A DNA stretch of 64,000 bases from Diadophis punctatus similis (GCA_023053685.1 JALIGW010000002.1:44575278-44639277); one strand, 5' to 3'. Shown: positions 34,243-46,106, numbered from the stretch's first letter. Made by a program: numbers and translations. The notes: generated by a model from the sequence alone, not told the origin.

Positions 34243-34581
34243 CAGAAGTCGGCAACATTAAACACTCAGAGAACCATTTGGACCCGTTTCCCACAGAAAA
34301 GAAAACACCGGGAGCCACAAAACTCTTCCCATGCCTGAGTATTTCCTGAGCGGCCACAAAACTAGCATATATAGTTGAATTAAAGATTCTGTTTTCTTCT
34401 TAAACTTTTCTTTTCTTGGTTTTATCCATGGTTGGCCTACCGGGGGTTGAAAAGCTTAATAAATTGCACATCGGTGGGTGTTGCACATTGGCAGTTGTGA
34501 TGTATATTTTGAGTAACGGAGCTGCAACAGAGGGATGAAAGAGCCAACTGTGGCTCCAGAGCCGTGGGTTGCTAAGCCCTG
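34243..34581. mobile_element. hAT-like element, CAGAAGTCGGCAACA ends
   Basis: Starts CAGAAGTCGGCAAC and ends GGGTTGCTAAGCCCTG. Flanks GTATATGT (34235-34242) and GTATAGGT (34582-34589) match at seven of eight bases. 339 bp, non-coding, with GAGCCACAAAACTC near the left and GAGCCAACTGTGGCTC near the right. The ends resemble widespread vertebrate CAGGGGTCGGCAACC hAT families. Confidence 0.8.
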
Positions 34582-34912
34582 GTATAGGTACTGTTTGGGT
34601 TGCAGCTTCTATGTTTTAAAATTTATATCTAATCTCCCTTTCAGAACTATATTTTTAGCATTGTATATTAGTCGCAGCATTCGGCTAGGAGTGAAGCAGC
34701 CTTAGTGGGCTCCTGAATTCCTTTTTGTAAATTACTCCACACATTATTTTAAGCCCCAGTTTGGTAGGACTGTATGAAGCCTCATTGGCTTAAAAAAAAC
34801 CTTTTCAGACTGTGAAGCTCAAAATCTTAGATTTATCATTTAATAATGAAGGAATTCTAGGGAATAGAGTATAAGTAGATTAAATTTCCTGCAATGTGAG
34901 ATTTTTGTAAGT

Positions 34913-35960
34913 ACAAGTAATCCCCCAGTTGCGACAGTTCACTTAGTGACCTTTTGAAGTTGTGACATAACCCCCCCCCCAGTACTTATGACAAAATCCC
35001 GAGGTTACGAATATTGCAGCACCACGCCAGTCGTTCACCCTTATGAACAACTGCAGAGGCACTGCCACATTTGCCTTACCTATTCCCTCCCCCTGCCAGA
35101 TCTCCACAGGCAGGCCTGTGGAGACTCATTTACCTTTCTAGGATCTAGCGAGCTGTCTTTTCTCCAGCCTCTCTGTTTCTTTGCTGCTCCCAGCGATCAG
35201 TGAGAGCAGAGAGAGACCTGGATGAGCACACCCTGCTCGGCTTCTCTCACTCACTGAGGCTGCCTGCCACTTCTGGAGTGGCGGGCAGCCTCGATGGGTC
35301 TCCTCCAAAGGTTTCCAGGCTCGGCATGGAAAAGCGTTTGCATGCCGAATGGAAGGCTTTGGGGAAGCAATTTCGGCTTCCGCTGGCATGCAGACACAAA
35401 CTCTAAGCTTCTGGGTGCCCTGATCTCGCAGGACTTCAGGCACCCATTCTCTGCAAAAGCATTTGGGTGCCTGAAATTGCATGAGATCATGGCCCCCAAA
35501 AGCTTTCACTCCAGAAGTGGCAGGCAGTCTCAGTGAGTCAGAGAGCCGAGCTCGTTCTGCTCTCACTGCTCGCTGGGAGCAGGCAAAGAAACAGAGAGGC
35601 TGGAGAGGATACAGCTCACTAGATCCTCGAAAGGTAAGTGAGTCTCCACAGGCCTGCCTGTGGAAACCCAGCATGGTAGAATGGGGGGGAGGAAGCAATT
35701 GCATGAGGTATCTGTGGGCCGGCAGAGGCCTTGGGTAGTCTGAAGCTGGTAGCCTGTTCCATCACTAGCCCCCCCCCCCATGGCCTTCCCCACCCTGAGA
35801 TACCTCATGTGCATTTAACCACCCACGCATTCGATTAGCGTATGCGTGGGCAAAAGCAGGGAGTGATCGCAGTCTAGTTGCGCGATTCACTCCTACGAAT
35901 TCTTGGGTTACGAATGAAATTGGCAGGCTCAATTACATTCGTAACTCGAGGACTACCTGT
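34913..35960. mobile_element. TAGTCC-family element with a long foldback
   Basis: Starts ACAAGTAATCCCCCAGTTGC and ends AACTCGAGGACTACCTGT. The interior is a large inverted repeat. The arm at about 35100-35280 (CTCCACAGGCAGGCCTGTGG, CAGCCTCTCTGTTTCTTTGC, GCCTGCCACTTCTGGAG) is mirrored at about 35505-35670 in reverse order. ORFs on both strands (188 codons at 35138-35704 on the minus strand) are products of the repeat. About 1.05 kb. Confidence 0.7.
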
Positions 35961-36037
35961 AAACAGCAAGAATCAGCAACACAGCATGAGTACCTTACCA
36001 AGCATTTTTAAGTTGTACCAATAGAAGATAATATTTT

Positions 36038-36093
36038 TAACTCGGGGTTGAATTGTGGCATCCTTGGTGCTCTCTGAGCTTGGCTGTTTTCTT
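36038..36093 (+). repeat. Palindromic GTGCTCTC repeat, left part (continues at 42364)
   Basis: Reads GGGTTGAATTGTGGCATCC, TTGGTGCTCTCTGAGC, TTGGCTGTTTTCTT. The last 14 bases (36080-36093) are the left copy of the L1 target duplication. The repeat resumes at 42364. Confidence 0.8.
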
Positions 36094-36139
36094 TTTTTCT
36101 TTTTAATGATTTTTATTAACCAATTTTCTTCATTTTATA

Positions 36140-37887
36140 CCGTGTTTCCCCGAAAATATGACAAGTCCCGATATTAAGCCCAATCAGGGTTTTCAGCACA
36201 TGGGCTAAAATAAGCCCCCCCCAAAATAAGCCCCCCCAACTACTTTCTGGGAAGGGAGGACATGCCCCCATGCACCCACACACCCTTACCGAGGCACATT
36301 GCTCGCCGCCCGCTCTTGCTCACCTGCCGCCTCAAGCCCCATGCCTTGCCGATAAGGCTGAAGTGTCTCTCTTTCTCTCTGTCAAGCTGTCAAGTCCCTC
36401 TCCTGCCACTGCCCCCTGGCCGAGCCCGCTCGGGGACAACAGATGCAGCCACTCCCTTGCCCGGTGCCTGGGCTCCCATTTGTTCCAAGCCCCCCACCCT
36501 TTACTCTGAGAGAAAGAAGGTGGCAGCAGCAGCAGCAACTCATCCAGCGATTGAATTCATGCCCCGTGGCATGGCAATCGGCGGCGGGAAAGAGCTGAGG
36601 CAGTGGGAGGGCCCTGCTATGGAGCCTGCCAAGAGAGTCGCCCACCAAGCCAGGGTGCAGGGCGGCAATCCCGGGGCGGGCTGCTGGAAGGGCCCTTCCG
36701 TGTCTCCGTGTCATGCTGGCGGATGGGGGCGGAGCTCTCCCCCCTCCCGCCACGGTGGCTCCGGAGCCTCGATCCCTGCCCCTCCTCCTCCTCCTCACAG
36801 GCAGGAGCGCATTTTAAAACACTGCTGGAGGCAGAGCCCAGAGGAGCCGAGCCAGTCCCGCGGGGTATGCACAACGACAAGGCGGAGGGAGTTGGTAAAA
36901 CTGCCTGCGTGCGCCTGCCTCTCGCTTGCACTCTCTCTCTATCTCTCTCTTTCCTGACGGGAGCCGCTCTTTTTGCGGCAGGCGCTATTTTGGCCGGGAG
37001 AGAGAGAGAGAGAGAGAGAGCATGTGTGAGGACGTGCGCACGCAGTTTTACCAACTCCCTCCTCCGCGTTGTTGCGCACACTCCGCGGGACTGGCTTGGC
37101 TCCTCTGGGCTCTGCCTCCAGCAGCGTTTTGAAACACGCTCCTACCTGCAAGGAGGAGAAGGAAAGGCAGGGATCGAGGCTCCAGAGCCGCCGAGGGGAG
37201 AGTGCCCCGGCCTCCCATCCACTGGAGAGACGCGGAAGGGCCCTTCCTGCCGCCCGTCCCAGGATCTGCCTCCCTGCACCTCTGACTCGGGCAACTCTCT
37301 CGGTGGGCTCTGTAGCAGGGCCCTCCTGCTACCTCGGCTCTTTCCCGCCGCCGATCGCCACGCTGCTGGGCATGAGTTCAATCGCTGGGTGAGTTGCTGC
37401 TGCTGCCACCGCCTTCTTTCTTTCTGAGGAAAGTGTGGCTTGGAACAAATGGGAGCCCCACGCGCTGTGGTTGGCCACCAGGCAAGGGAGCGGCTGCATT
37501 CGTTTGCCCCCGAGCGAGCTCAGCCTGGGCACAGCGGGAGGGGGACTCGACAGCTAGAGAGAGAAAGAGAGACATCAGCCTTATCGGCAAGGTGTGGGGA
37601 GCGAGGCGGCAGGTGAGCAAGAGCGTCTCACACCCCACCTGCCACCCCTCTCGATAAAGAGACGCTGGGGAAGGGAAGCAGCCAGGCTACTGTTGCCATT
37701 GGGGCGGGGTGGGACGTGTTAGGACTCTCAGCTGGTAGAACAGGGAGGGGAGGCGGCGGCGGGACATCCAGTCCCACGCTCGCTGCCTCCTGCACCCCCA
37801 AAATAATACCCCCCCCAAATAATGCCAAGGCCATATTTTGAGGGTCCAAAGAAAATAAGACCCTGTCTTATTTTCGGGGAAACACGG
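36140..37887. mobile_element. Giant TA-flanked foldback element, 1.75 kb
   Basis: Ends CCGTGTTTCCCCGAAAATA and TTTTCGGGGAAACACGG, each flanked by TA (36138-36139, 37888-37889). The GC-rich interior is one long imperfect hairpin centred near 36990. For example, GATAAGGCTGAAGTGTCTC (36351-36369) mirrors a segment near 37575, the AACTCATCCAGCGATTGAAT segment (36538-36557) one near 37380, and CTGCTGGAGGCAGAGCCCAG (36822-36841) one near 37120. The 231- and 274-codon frames are products of this structure, with no known domain. It sits in the L1 3' UTR. TA target sites suggest Tc1/mariner machinery; this is inference. Confidence 0.85.
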
Positions 37888-38022
37888 TATCACAATTTTC
37901 ATCTTTACAGCACTTCAGTATCAGTATACCTCATATGTAAATACAGTTTACTTTCATTCCCCCCCTTTTTACATACATACTGACTAAAGATTAGCAACAT
38001 ATATTGATCTATACACTGTGAG

Positions 38023-38024
<2 letters not shown>

Positions 38025-38069
<45 letters not shown>
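38025..38069 (+). repeat. (AC)n microsatellite
   Basis: About 22 uninterrupted dinucleotide units inside the L1 3' UTR. Confidence 0.97.
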
Positions 38070-38070
<1 letters not shown>

Positions 38071-39309
38071 TGCATTTTTATCACATCTTATCCTACTCAT
38101 CATTAGTCTTTGCTTCTTTCTCTAACCAGTTGTATCATATATTCCAAATCAGATAATATTCAGTTTCACCTCTTTCATTCAGCTCCATTGTCAGCCTATC
38201 AATCTCAGCGCATTCTAGCACTTTCTTTATCACCATTCCATCAGAAGGTATACTTTCATTTTTCCAATTTTGCGCGTAAACAATTCTGGCCGCTGTTATT
38301 ATATGTAGCGTTATATATTAGGGTTTTTTGTTGTAATTTCCTATTAATATATCTAATAAAAATAACTCCGGTTTTAGATCTATTTGTTGTTTGGTAATTT
38401 CCTTTAGCCACTTTCTTATCTTCATCCAATATTTCTTTGCTTCAGGGCATGTCCACCACATGTGGTAATATGTTCCTTTCTTGTGTTTGCATTTCCAACA
38501 TTCCGCTGGACTGTTTGGGAACATTTTTGCTAATCGTGCTGGGGGCAAATGCCAGCGGTAAAACATTTTAATAAATTTTCTTTGTATACCGCCAAGATTG
38601 TCAGTTTATAATTTTTTCCGCACATTTTTTCCCAGTTCTCTAATTTTATGGTGTAGTCGAAATTTTTTGCCCAGATTATCATGGTTTATTTAACCATTTC
38701 TTCTTCCATTTTGAATCTCAGTAGATAATTATATGCTTTTTAAATCATTTTTTCCTCCGTCCCCTGTAGTATTTTATCCAGCTCTTGTTGTTCCCTATAG
38801 AAACCATACTTTTCTATGTCTTTTTTCTATCTCGACTGGATTTGTAGGTAAGGCCACCAATCTATGTCAATTCCCTGGTTTTTTAATTCTTGATTCATTT
38901 TTAATTTTCCTTGGTCATCTAATATGTCTTTGTATCTTGTTATTTTGTCTAAGTCCAACACATTCGGGTATATTAGTGCTTCCATAGTTGATAGCCAGAC
39001 CAGTATTTTATTGTAGTGGTTCTTATTTATTTTTCCCCATATTAGTAAAAGAGCGTCTCTAATTTGATGCCTTTGAAAGTAGGTATGTGTTTTGTTTTTC
39101 CCCTCCTATAGAAATGCATGCCAACCTAATTGTAAATCGTGACCTTCTATTGTCAGAATCCTTTTATTTTTTAAATTTATCCAGTCTTTTATCCATGTCA
39201 ACGCTGCTGCTTGATAGTATAGCTCCCACTCTGGGAGTCCAAAACCGCCTTTATTTCTACTACCTTGTAATAATTTTAATAAATTATGCAAGACAGCATA
39301 AATTACCAA

Positions 39310-39632
39310 GAGAGGTTCATGTGAGGTTCACCAGAAAGTTGACAAGAGATGAAATATACAAGAGAACAAGAGATGAACGAATGATCTATAAAAGGAGAGA
39401 AATCCAAACCCTAAAGCAGATTCCTAGAAGGGTCAGGGAACAGAGAAGACATTATCAATTTCTAACTACGCAACTGATCAAGTATAATGTGATATTTAGG
39501 TGGCTCATCCCAGAAGAAATCTCGGTTACATGGCAAGATAAGAAATTTAAGATTGATACTCTTGATAAGGCTCATGAATTTTTTGAGCACATTTCACTAC
39601 AGATGAGGAACAAGAAAGTAGGGAAGAAATAG
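39310..39632 (+). pseudogene. L1 ORF1 C-terminal fragment
   Basis: About 107 codons: VHVRFTRKLTRDEIYKRTRD, then RVREQRRHYQFLTTQLIKYN, then FRWLIPEEISVTWQDKKFKI, ending at a stop at 39632. This is the C-terminal nucleic-acid-binding part of the L1 ORF1 protein; the coiled coil and RNA-recognition domain upstream were lost by truncation. Intact for its length. Confidence 0.85.
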
Positions 39633-39794
39633 AGAGCAAGAGCCAAGAAGAACAGCAATCAGAAGAAAAAGAGGCAGACCGAGAAGAAAGAACAAGGCTG
39701 GAAAAAGAACAAACTGAACGGGAAGGTGCAAGAACAAGAATACAGAGAGAGACAAGGACAACTAGAAGATCAAGACCTATATACAAATAACAAG

Positions 39795-40494
39795 ATGGAG
39801 GAGGAAATTAAGATGATTTCAATTAATATTAATGGATTGAACTCCCCGGCAAAAAGGAAACAAACGTTGACAAAATTAGAAAGACTGAATATGGACATAG
39901 TCTGCCTACAAGAAGTTAATATTAAAAAACAATACGGCAATATACTAGAATATCCCAAAATTGGAAAGCTTTATCTATCCCTAGCACAGCAAAAGAAGAG
40001 AGGAATAGCCTTATATATTAAAGAATGGTTAAAACCTAAACAAATATATGCTGAAGGGGAAGGAAGAATACTAATGATGGAAATTGTAACAAAACAGAAA
40101 CGAATGTTGCTTACTGCAATCTATGCACCAAACAACAACCAGAAAGAATTCTATAGAAAACTTAATAACGAAGAAAGACTATGAAAACATTTGTCTAATA
40201 GGTGATTTTAACACAGTAACAGACATCAAAAAAGATTATAAAAGCAATAAAAGAAACAAGAAAAAAAGAACATTGCCAAACACATTTTTCGAGATGACAC
40301 AAGAATTAAATTTACAAGACGTATGGAGAGAATTAAATTTAAAGAATAATCAATATACATTTTACTCAAATACACACAAATCATGCTTGAGAATCGATAT
40401 GGTATGGATGAACCCAGGACTGAGAAGAGATATAGATGAAGTAGACATAATGACAAACACATGGGCAGATCATAACCCCCTAAAAGTGATATAG
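39795..40494 (+). pseudogene. L1 ORF2 endonuclease domain, frameshifted
   Basis: An apurinic-type endonuclease fold can be traced: ISININGLNSPAKR, DIVCLQEVNIKK (with the catalytic glutamate), RMLLTAIYAPNNNQ, then after a frameshift near 40160 NICLIGDFNTVTD (catalytic Asp/Asn) and CLRIDMVW and TWADHNPLKV (Asp-His pair; the usual Ser is Ala). The frameshift makes the protein non-functional. Confidence 0.88.
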
Positions 40495-41089
40495 AAAAGA
40501 CAGAAGAAGAGGCGGAGATGGACAATGAACCAAAATATTTTGAAAGAAAAGGAATACACTCAAATGATGGCAAAAGAATGCAAAAGAGAATAGGAAAGAA
40601 GAAACATCACTGCAAAATTAGTGGGATACGACCAAAGCATACATTTGAGGTTTAATGATAGCATACGTGGCAAGAAGGAATAAAAAAAAGAAACAACATA
40701 AAACATATTACTTAAAAAGTTGGAATCAGCTCTACAAAAAGAACCCCCCCAAAATAAAATAAAAGAAAAAGGAGATTTAACAAAACATAGACTAAACTTA
40801 ATGGCACAAAAAGTCAGAATGGCGAAACAATTTTTTTTTTGAACATGTGAATAAACCAGGGAGATGGTTAGCATACAATCTAAAAAAAGAAAAAAAGAAG
40901 AAATTAATACAACAATTGCAGGACAAGAAAGGAAGTCTATACCATCGGATGGAAGATTAAAAAACAATAATTCAAAAATTCTTTAAGAGTCTGTACAGCC
41001 AGGAAAATATACCATAAGATAGTATTAACAATATTTAGATAAGAGGGGTCTAACTAAAATACCAGACACAAAGAGAATGATGTTAAGCG

Positions 41090-42363
41090 ATAAAATAACT
41101 ATGATGGAAATAACTAAGGCAGTTAAGAAAAAAAAATAACAAAACACCGGGACCGGATGGACTCCTTGCAGAATTATATAAAACCATACAAGGACCATTA
41201 GAGGCATTAATGTTGGAGATATATAGCAAAGCATTAGCAGAAGCTAAGCTTCCGAAATCATGGAGAGAGGCATACATTACATTAATACCGAAAGAAGACA
41301 CAGACCACCAATAGGTAAAAAAACTATAAGCCCATCTCATTATTAAATGTCGATTACAAAATATTTGCCTCCATAATTGCAGAAAGATTAAAAAGATTAT
41401 TAAATGAAATTATTCATTCAGATCAAAATGGGTTCCTACCAAAAAGACAGCTCAGAAACAACACTAGAATGATTATGAACATCCTGGAATACTATGAAGC
41501 TCACCCTGGGAAACAATTAGCACTGATCTTCCTAGATGCACAAAAAGTGTTCGACAACTGAATTTGGCAGTTCATCATTCGACAGGTAAAAATTATTAAC
41601 TTTGGGGAGAAATTTGTAGGGATGATATGCTCAATATACTCTGTCCAAACAGCAAAAGTGATAATAAACGGGGAAACAACGGAACAATTTAATACAGCCA
41701 AAGTATTGGCTATATTAAAGGTATAAGACAAAGGTATAAGACAAAGATGCCCCCTATCACCTCTATTATTTATTTTATCCTTAGAAGTACTATTGGGACA
41801 CATCAGACAAGAGCAAGAAATAAAAGACCTACAAATAAAAAAGGAAGAATACAAAGTGCAAGCATTCACGGATGATTTAGTATTTATTTTAGAGGAACCA
41901 TTGGAAACTGGACCCAAATTGGTGCAGGAAATAAAAGAATTTGGCAAAGTGGCCTGACTTAAAATAAATAAAGACAAGACAAAGATAATAGCAAAAAATC
42001 TTACTAATAAACAGAAAAAAGAATTAGAGGGGAAATTGGATATACAGATAACCAAGAAAGTTAAATACCTGGGAATCTGGCTGACGGCAAAATATTCATC
42101 AATTAAAGAGGATACTTAAAATAAGCTTCTCCAGCAAATAAAAAAGGACTTGGATAATTGGAAAAAATTACAACTCTCGCTAATTGGAAGAATAGCTACA
42201 ATTAAAATGAACATACTACCAAATTTTTTGTTTTTATTTCAAACAATACCGATAAAATTAGGAAATAATTTTTTTGAAGAATTAAACAATATAAGAATCC
42301 TAAATAAAAAAATAGCAACAAAATTTATTTGGCTAGGGGGGAAAACCACAAATAAAATTAAAA
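41090..42363 (+). pseudogene. L1 ORF2 reverse transcriptase, broken
   Basis: Remnants in order: MMEITKAVKK, TGPDGLLAELYK and SWREAYITLIPKED (41100-41300), a degraded palm segment, CPLSPLLFILSLEVLL (41750-41790), FTDDLVFILEEP (41870-41900, where FADD is usual), KYLGIWLTAKYSS (42065-42100) and NWKKLQLSLIGRIATIKMNI (42155-42214). Several stops and frameshifts. Ends at the twin-priming breakpoint. Confidence 0.88.
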
Positions 42364-42622
42364 TTGGCTGTTTTCTTGCAGGCATTTAATTAGCAGGCAA
42401 TAGATTACTTGGACTACTGTTTATTGTTAGCTAAACAAGTTAACAATAAATAACAGTCCAAGAAACCACCAAAACTATTCCCACCAATACTGACAAGGCA
42501 AACTACTAGTATATAAAATGAAAGCAAACCCCACTTCCTGCTAGCACTGATGAGTTTACCTAGCTTGCTAATAAAACACCTGCAAGAAAACAGCCAAGCT
42601 CATAGAGCACCAAGAGCCTTGA
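42364..42622 (+). repeat. Palindromic GTGCTCTC repeat, right part
   Basis: Begins with the second copy of the L1 target site TTGGCTGTTTTCTT and continues GCAGGCATTTAATTAGCAGG. It ends GCAAGAAAACAGCCAAGCTC and AGAGCACCAAGAG, the inverse of its left end at 36055. A nested palindrome with arms around CTTGGACTACTG and CAGTCCAAG lies at 42407-42461. Without the L1 the repeat would be about 315 bp. Confidence 0.8.
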
Positions 42623-45600
42623 ATTTTTATGAAGGCATGTCTGCTTTTTCTGCTGGGTTTTAAAATCGTATTCCTAGAACAATACGTTATGGATAGTCTT
42701 GCCAAACACTAGCATAAATTAAATGCAACTACTTAGCATGGAGTGCTTTTTTATTCATGCAATACTATGTATAAAAGTATACTTACATCCTACTTAAATA
42801 TGCATAAACAGATTAGAAAACTTTGAAGTGAGTGGAATGATTGTATTGCCTGTTATATAGAACAATACCCCCAGACACATGCAATAATTTGAAGCAACTT
42901 TTAACACCACCTGGTAGTTAATGATGTTGACCTATCAATATCAGTAGCCTAATACCCAAATGCCACCCCCACCCCCCATTACTCATATCAAGGGTTCCTC
43001 TGGATTCCATGTGGTTGGGTGAGTTACAAACAAGACCTCTATAGTTTAAATGGAGACCTCCCTGGCCAATTTATATTCTGGTCAGGATCCAAACTCTCAA
43101 CAATTGATTGTCTAGTATCTCATAGTCTGTCTTCCAGCATTAACCATTTGAAATACTACTGAGAACAGAGAATGACAACATACTTCTTTAGTTATTTTAT
43201 GTAGACATGTGCCTGCCAAATTCTCCCCGGACTTCCCTCCTTAGTTGCTGCTAGTGCTGGGAAGCCGGTGCTTAAATGGATTAGGTACCTAAGTTAGGAA
43301 GTTATCAGCAGGGCTTTAAAAAAATGCAAGAGTCTAAGGGAAGTTGTATGTCTGTCTGCCCTCATATAGTTGCACAATGCACTAAGAACGTTCCATGGCA
43401 AAAATATTTCTGAGAGCACTGTGGGTTTTTTCCTCTCTTGGTATTCAGAAGCCACTGAGTTGGAGGTACTGACTTTGTAAAGTTACACTTAAATTCTACC
43501 TTTTAATATCTTTTACAATAGACAGATATCGCTATTGGATGTTGAACTGTAGTAAGTTTGTAAATATAAGGTACCATAATGCATTTTGATTTAACTCATG
43601 TGCTGGCCTGCTTTTTGGCTCACTAGTAGTAATATTCTGTCATGTATTATGACATTAGCTGAATATAACTTTATAATTTCTAACAGACCTCAGTGATTCG
43701 CATATATGGATGTGAAAGGTAACTGTTCATAATGGAGATATATTCTGCATACAGAAAAGTGTCAAGAAACTCTGACTGATGCACTTGACATAAAGATTGT
43801 AGTGAACTTTCAAACTTCCTCACAGCTTGCCCTCATTTTCAAACTGAGAGGATGAATTTTCAGCAGAACAATTTATTGCCCTATCTACATAGAAATCTGA
43901 GATTATAAAATTTGTTGAGGGCTGTTTAATAGTCCAGACAACTCTTCCAGAAAATATAGAATGATCTGGGTGTATATAGGGAATGAGCAACCACTGGGTC
44001 CAGGACTTAATGCATCCTTCAATTGTGCCTTTATAGTTATACATCACTTTCTGTTTCTGTTGTGAAATTAAAATAGGAAGCACATATAAATCAAATTATA
44101 AGGCTCTAAATTAGACACAACAAGCATAGAAAAGAGACATCCAAAACTCAGTCCAGAAAATCCCAGACCCACTTAATTTCATGATATAACTCAAATCTTA
44201 CTGCTCCAATAAAAATAGACCTTGCCCCCCACCCTCAGTTTTTTTAAGTGTGCCCCTCCAGTTGACAATAGATTGCCTAACTTTGGTTTTGGTTGTCACA
44301 GATACAACATTTGTATCGGTATGGATGGCGAGGTGGTGGGGAGGAGGAATTCAGCCGGCAGAAGTGACAGGAACTACCCAGAGTCAATTTTTCTGCCCTT
44401 CTCTTTATCAGAGGACGTCTTGTCATTCCTTGATTTTGCCTGGCATTCCTTGCTTCCTCAGAGTTTCAAGTACTCGTTTAACAGGACCCTTCTAATTTTA
44501 AATACACAGAAATAAGGACTGAGCAATCGATGTAAGGACCTATTACAACTACACTATAATCTCCATCTCACCTTTCTTTATTTTGAAGTTGAAAAGAAGG
44601 AAGAAGGTGGTTTGGTAGCTGAATGACAAACATACTCCTAATTTCTTAGATAGTATTGAACCCATAAGCTTCCTTTCACTCTTTGCTCTGTAACAAGAAA
44701 ATATTAGGGTTTTTAAAATCACTGCTCAGTACTGTAGTGATTTTCTGAATGTTTATTTCTGTTCTGCAAGAGTTACAGGATATACTCTTTTTTTTCTTGA
44801 AGCATTTATTAAGCAATTTCACCCCAAATTTCCCAGATTTGAAGTATTGGCAGCAAAACTGTTTCAATAGAAGATAATACTGGGTAACCTCATGAGATAA
44901 ATATTAATAACCAAGCAAACTTTATAGAAAAATCATTGCATGGATATAATTCAGTTTTTGAAACGATTCTATCGTTTCCCTACTTAATTGACCAGGTGTT
45001 CAGCATAAGGAATGAGACATCAGATTTGAAATATGTGCTTTGGACTTTAAATCTGGTGATCATATGCATAACAGGAAGAGAACACAGTGCATATATAAAG
45101 AGATTAAAATGTATGTCAATATGCAGTATATTATCACAGCTCATTTTTACTTACTAGTTGTGCATCAGTTAGGGATGTGTGTAGGGCTGCCTCTTCATGA
45201 AGGTCCCAAAATAGCTTTTAATCACAAAGCAGCTGTGCTTTTTTTGAAACACCTTTTCTGAAATTAAGGTACCCATAGGAATTGAATGGACTTGCTACAG
45301 AAAGGAAGAAAGCACTGTTGATTGGTAGCTGCATCTTCTGTGAACAAAACAGAATGAAGAATTTTATGAATTCATATTTTTAAATATTTTTAAAAGCACC
45401 AAAAAAGGTTATGCTCAGTGCGGTCAACATCCTACGACATAATCAAAATGTTAACTAAAAGAAAGGTTTGGTGAGGGGAGTCGAATAGCTGGCCATCTTG
45501 AAGACTTGTTATCATATGTTAACATAGACTTGAAGGAGACGTGTTCATATAAATTAAAACAACATCAAGTTAAGATCCAAACTATAACTCCAAATCTAAG

Positions 45601-46021
45601 TGCTCCCATTGTTTGCTTTTTCTATTATATTTTAATTAGCAACTGAGTACAATAATTTTAATTTTAACACATTAATAGAATTTCATATTTTTATTGAAAT
45701 GCACACGAATTAATCTGTTTTCATTCTAAAAGCACAATGCTTATTCTAATGTACACACTACCTGTTGTAAAAGTATTAAGACATCATATATACATTTCTT
45801 GAAAAAATATCAATCTGTACTAAAAAATAAATAATACTATTGGGAATTAAAGATGTGCAGCATTTTCTATTATCTAATTCCTCATTTTAAATAAAATAAT
45901 TCTGTACATGTTCTTACCTAATTCAAAAGATGTGTTTGAAAGTGGTTACACTACAAAACAGTAACCTTTATATTTCATTCTTGCTTAAATTTTTAAAATA
46001 ATACCATTCCTTATATTCCAG
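42623..46021. other. Rest of intron 2, nothing recognised
   Basis: About 3.4 kb of AT-rich intron. Open frames of 60-97 codons have no recognisable domain. The stretch 44220-44510 is less AT-rich and has overlapping frames, but I see no homology. It ends with the acceptor TTATATTCCAG. Confidence 0.5.
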
Positions 46022-46106
46022 GAGGTATTGAAGCAATTGCAAGGAAGTATTGAAGATGAAGCAATGGCTTCATCTGGTCAGATTGATTTGCTGGAACGTC
46101 TTAAAG
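46022..46106 (+). CDS. APC: APC exon 3 (codons 46-74)
   Basis: Acceptor TATTCCAG, exon of 85 nt and donor TTAAAG|GTAAAT. It encodes EVLKQLQGSIEDEAMASSGQ then IDLLERLK plus one base. As I recall, the human residues are identical. With the first residues of exon 4 it forms LLERLKELNL, which in human APC is a nuclear export signal (residues 68-77); all leucines are kept. In human, a promoter-1B transcript joins directly to this exon. Confidence 0.97.

Larger units (their letters stand above)
36094..39296 (-). mobile_element. L1 LINE, 3' half (reverse); rest inverted at 39297-42363
   Basis: A T-rich stretch at 36094-36105 is the A tail in reverse. The 3' UTR follows, split by the foldback at 36140-37887 and holding an AC microsatellite (38025-38069). 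The C-terminal part of ORF2 follows in reverse: CWKCKHKKGTYYHMWWTC (near 38450-38505), the Cys/His domain typical of L1 ORF2, and NKGGFGLPEWELYYQAAALT (around 39250). At about 39297 the orientation switches. The other half ends at residues that directly precede these in L1 ORF2, so the two are halves of one insertion. Confidence 0.88.
39297..42363 (+). mobile_element. L1 LINE, 5' half, inverted
   Basis: Forward L1 sequence: ORF1 C-terminus, then ORF2 endonuclease and reverse transcriptase. It stops at 42363 just after IWLGGKTTNKIKI, where the flanking target duplication TTGGCTGTTTTCTT (42364-42377) begins. The L1 order continues in the reverse half at 39296. This is the twin-priming structure. 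The element is 5'-truncated within ORF1. Confidence 0.9.

Noticed and set aside
35138..35704. 188-codon minus-strand frame
   Set aside because: It covers both arms of the foldback at 34913-35960, and the two halves of the frame are related because the arms are. No known domain.
36262..37427. Long + strand frames of 231 and 274 codons
   Set aside because: They lie within the GC-rich hairpin element, occur in overlapping frames on both strands, and have low-complexity composition with no domain. They are products of the inverted repeat.
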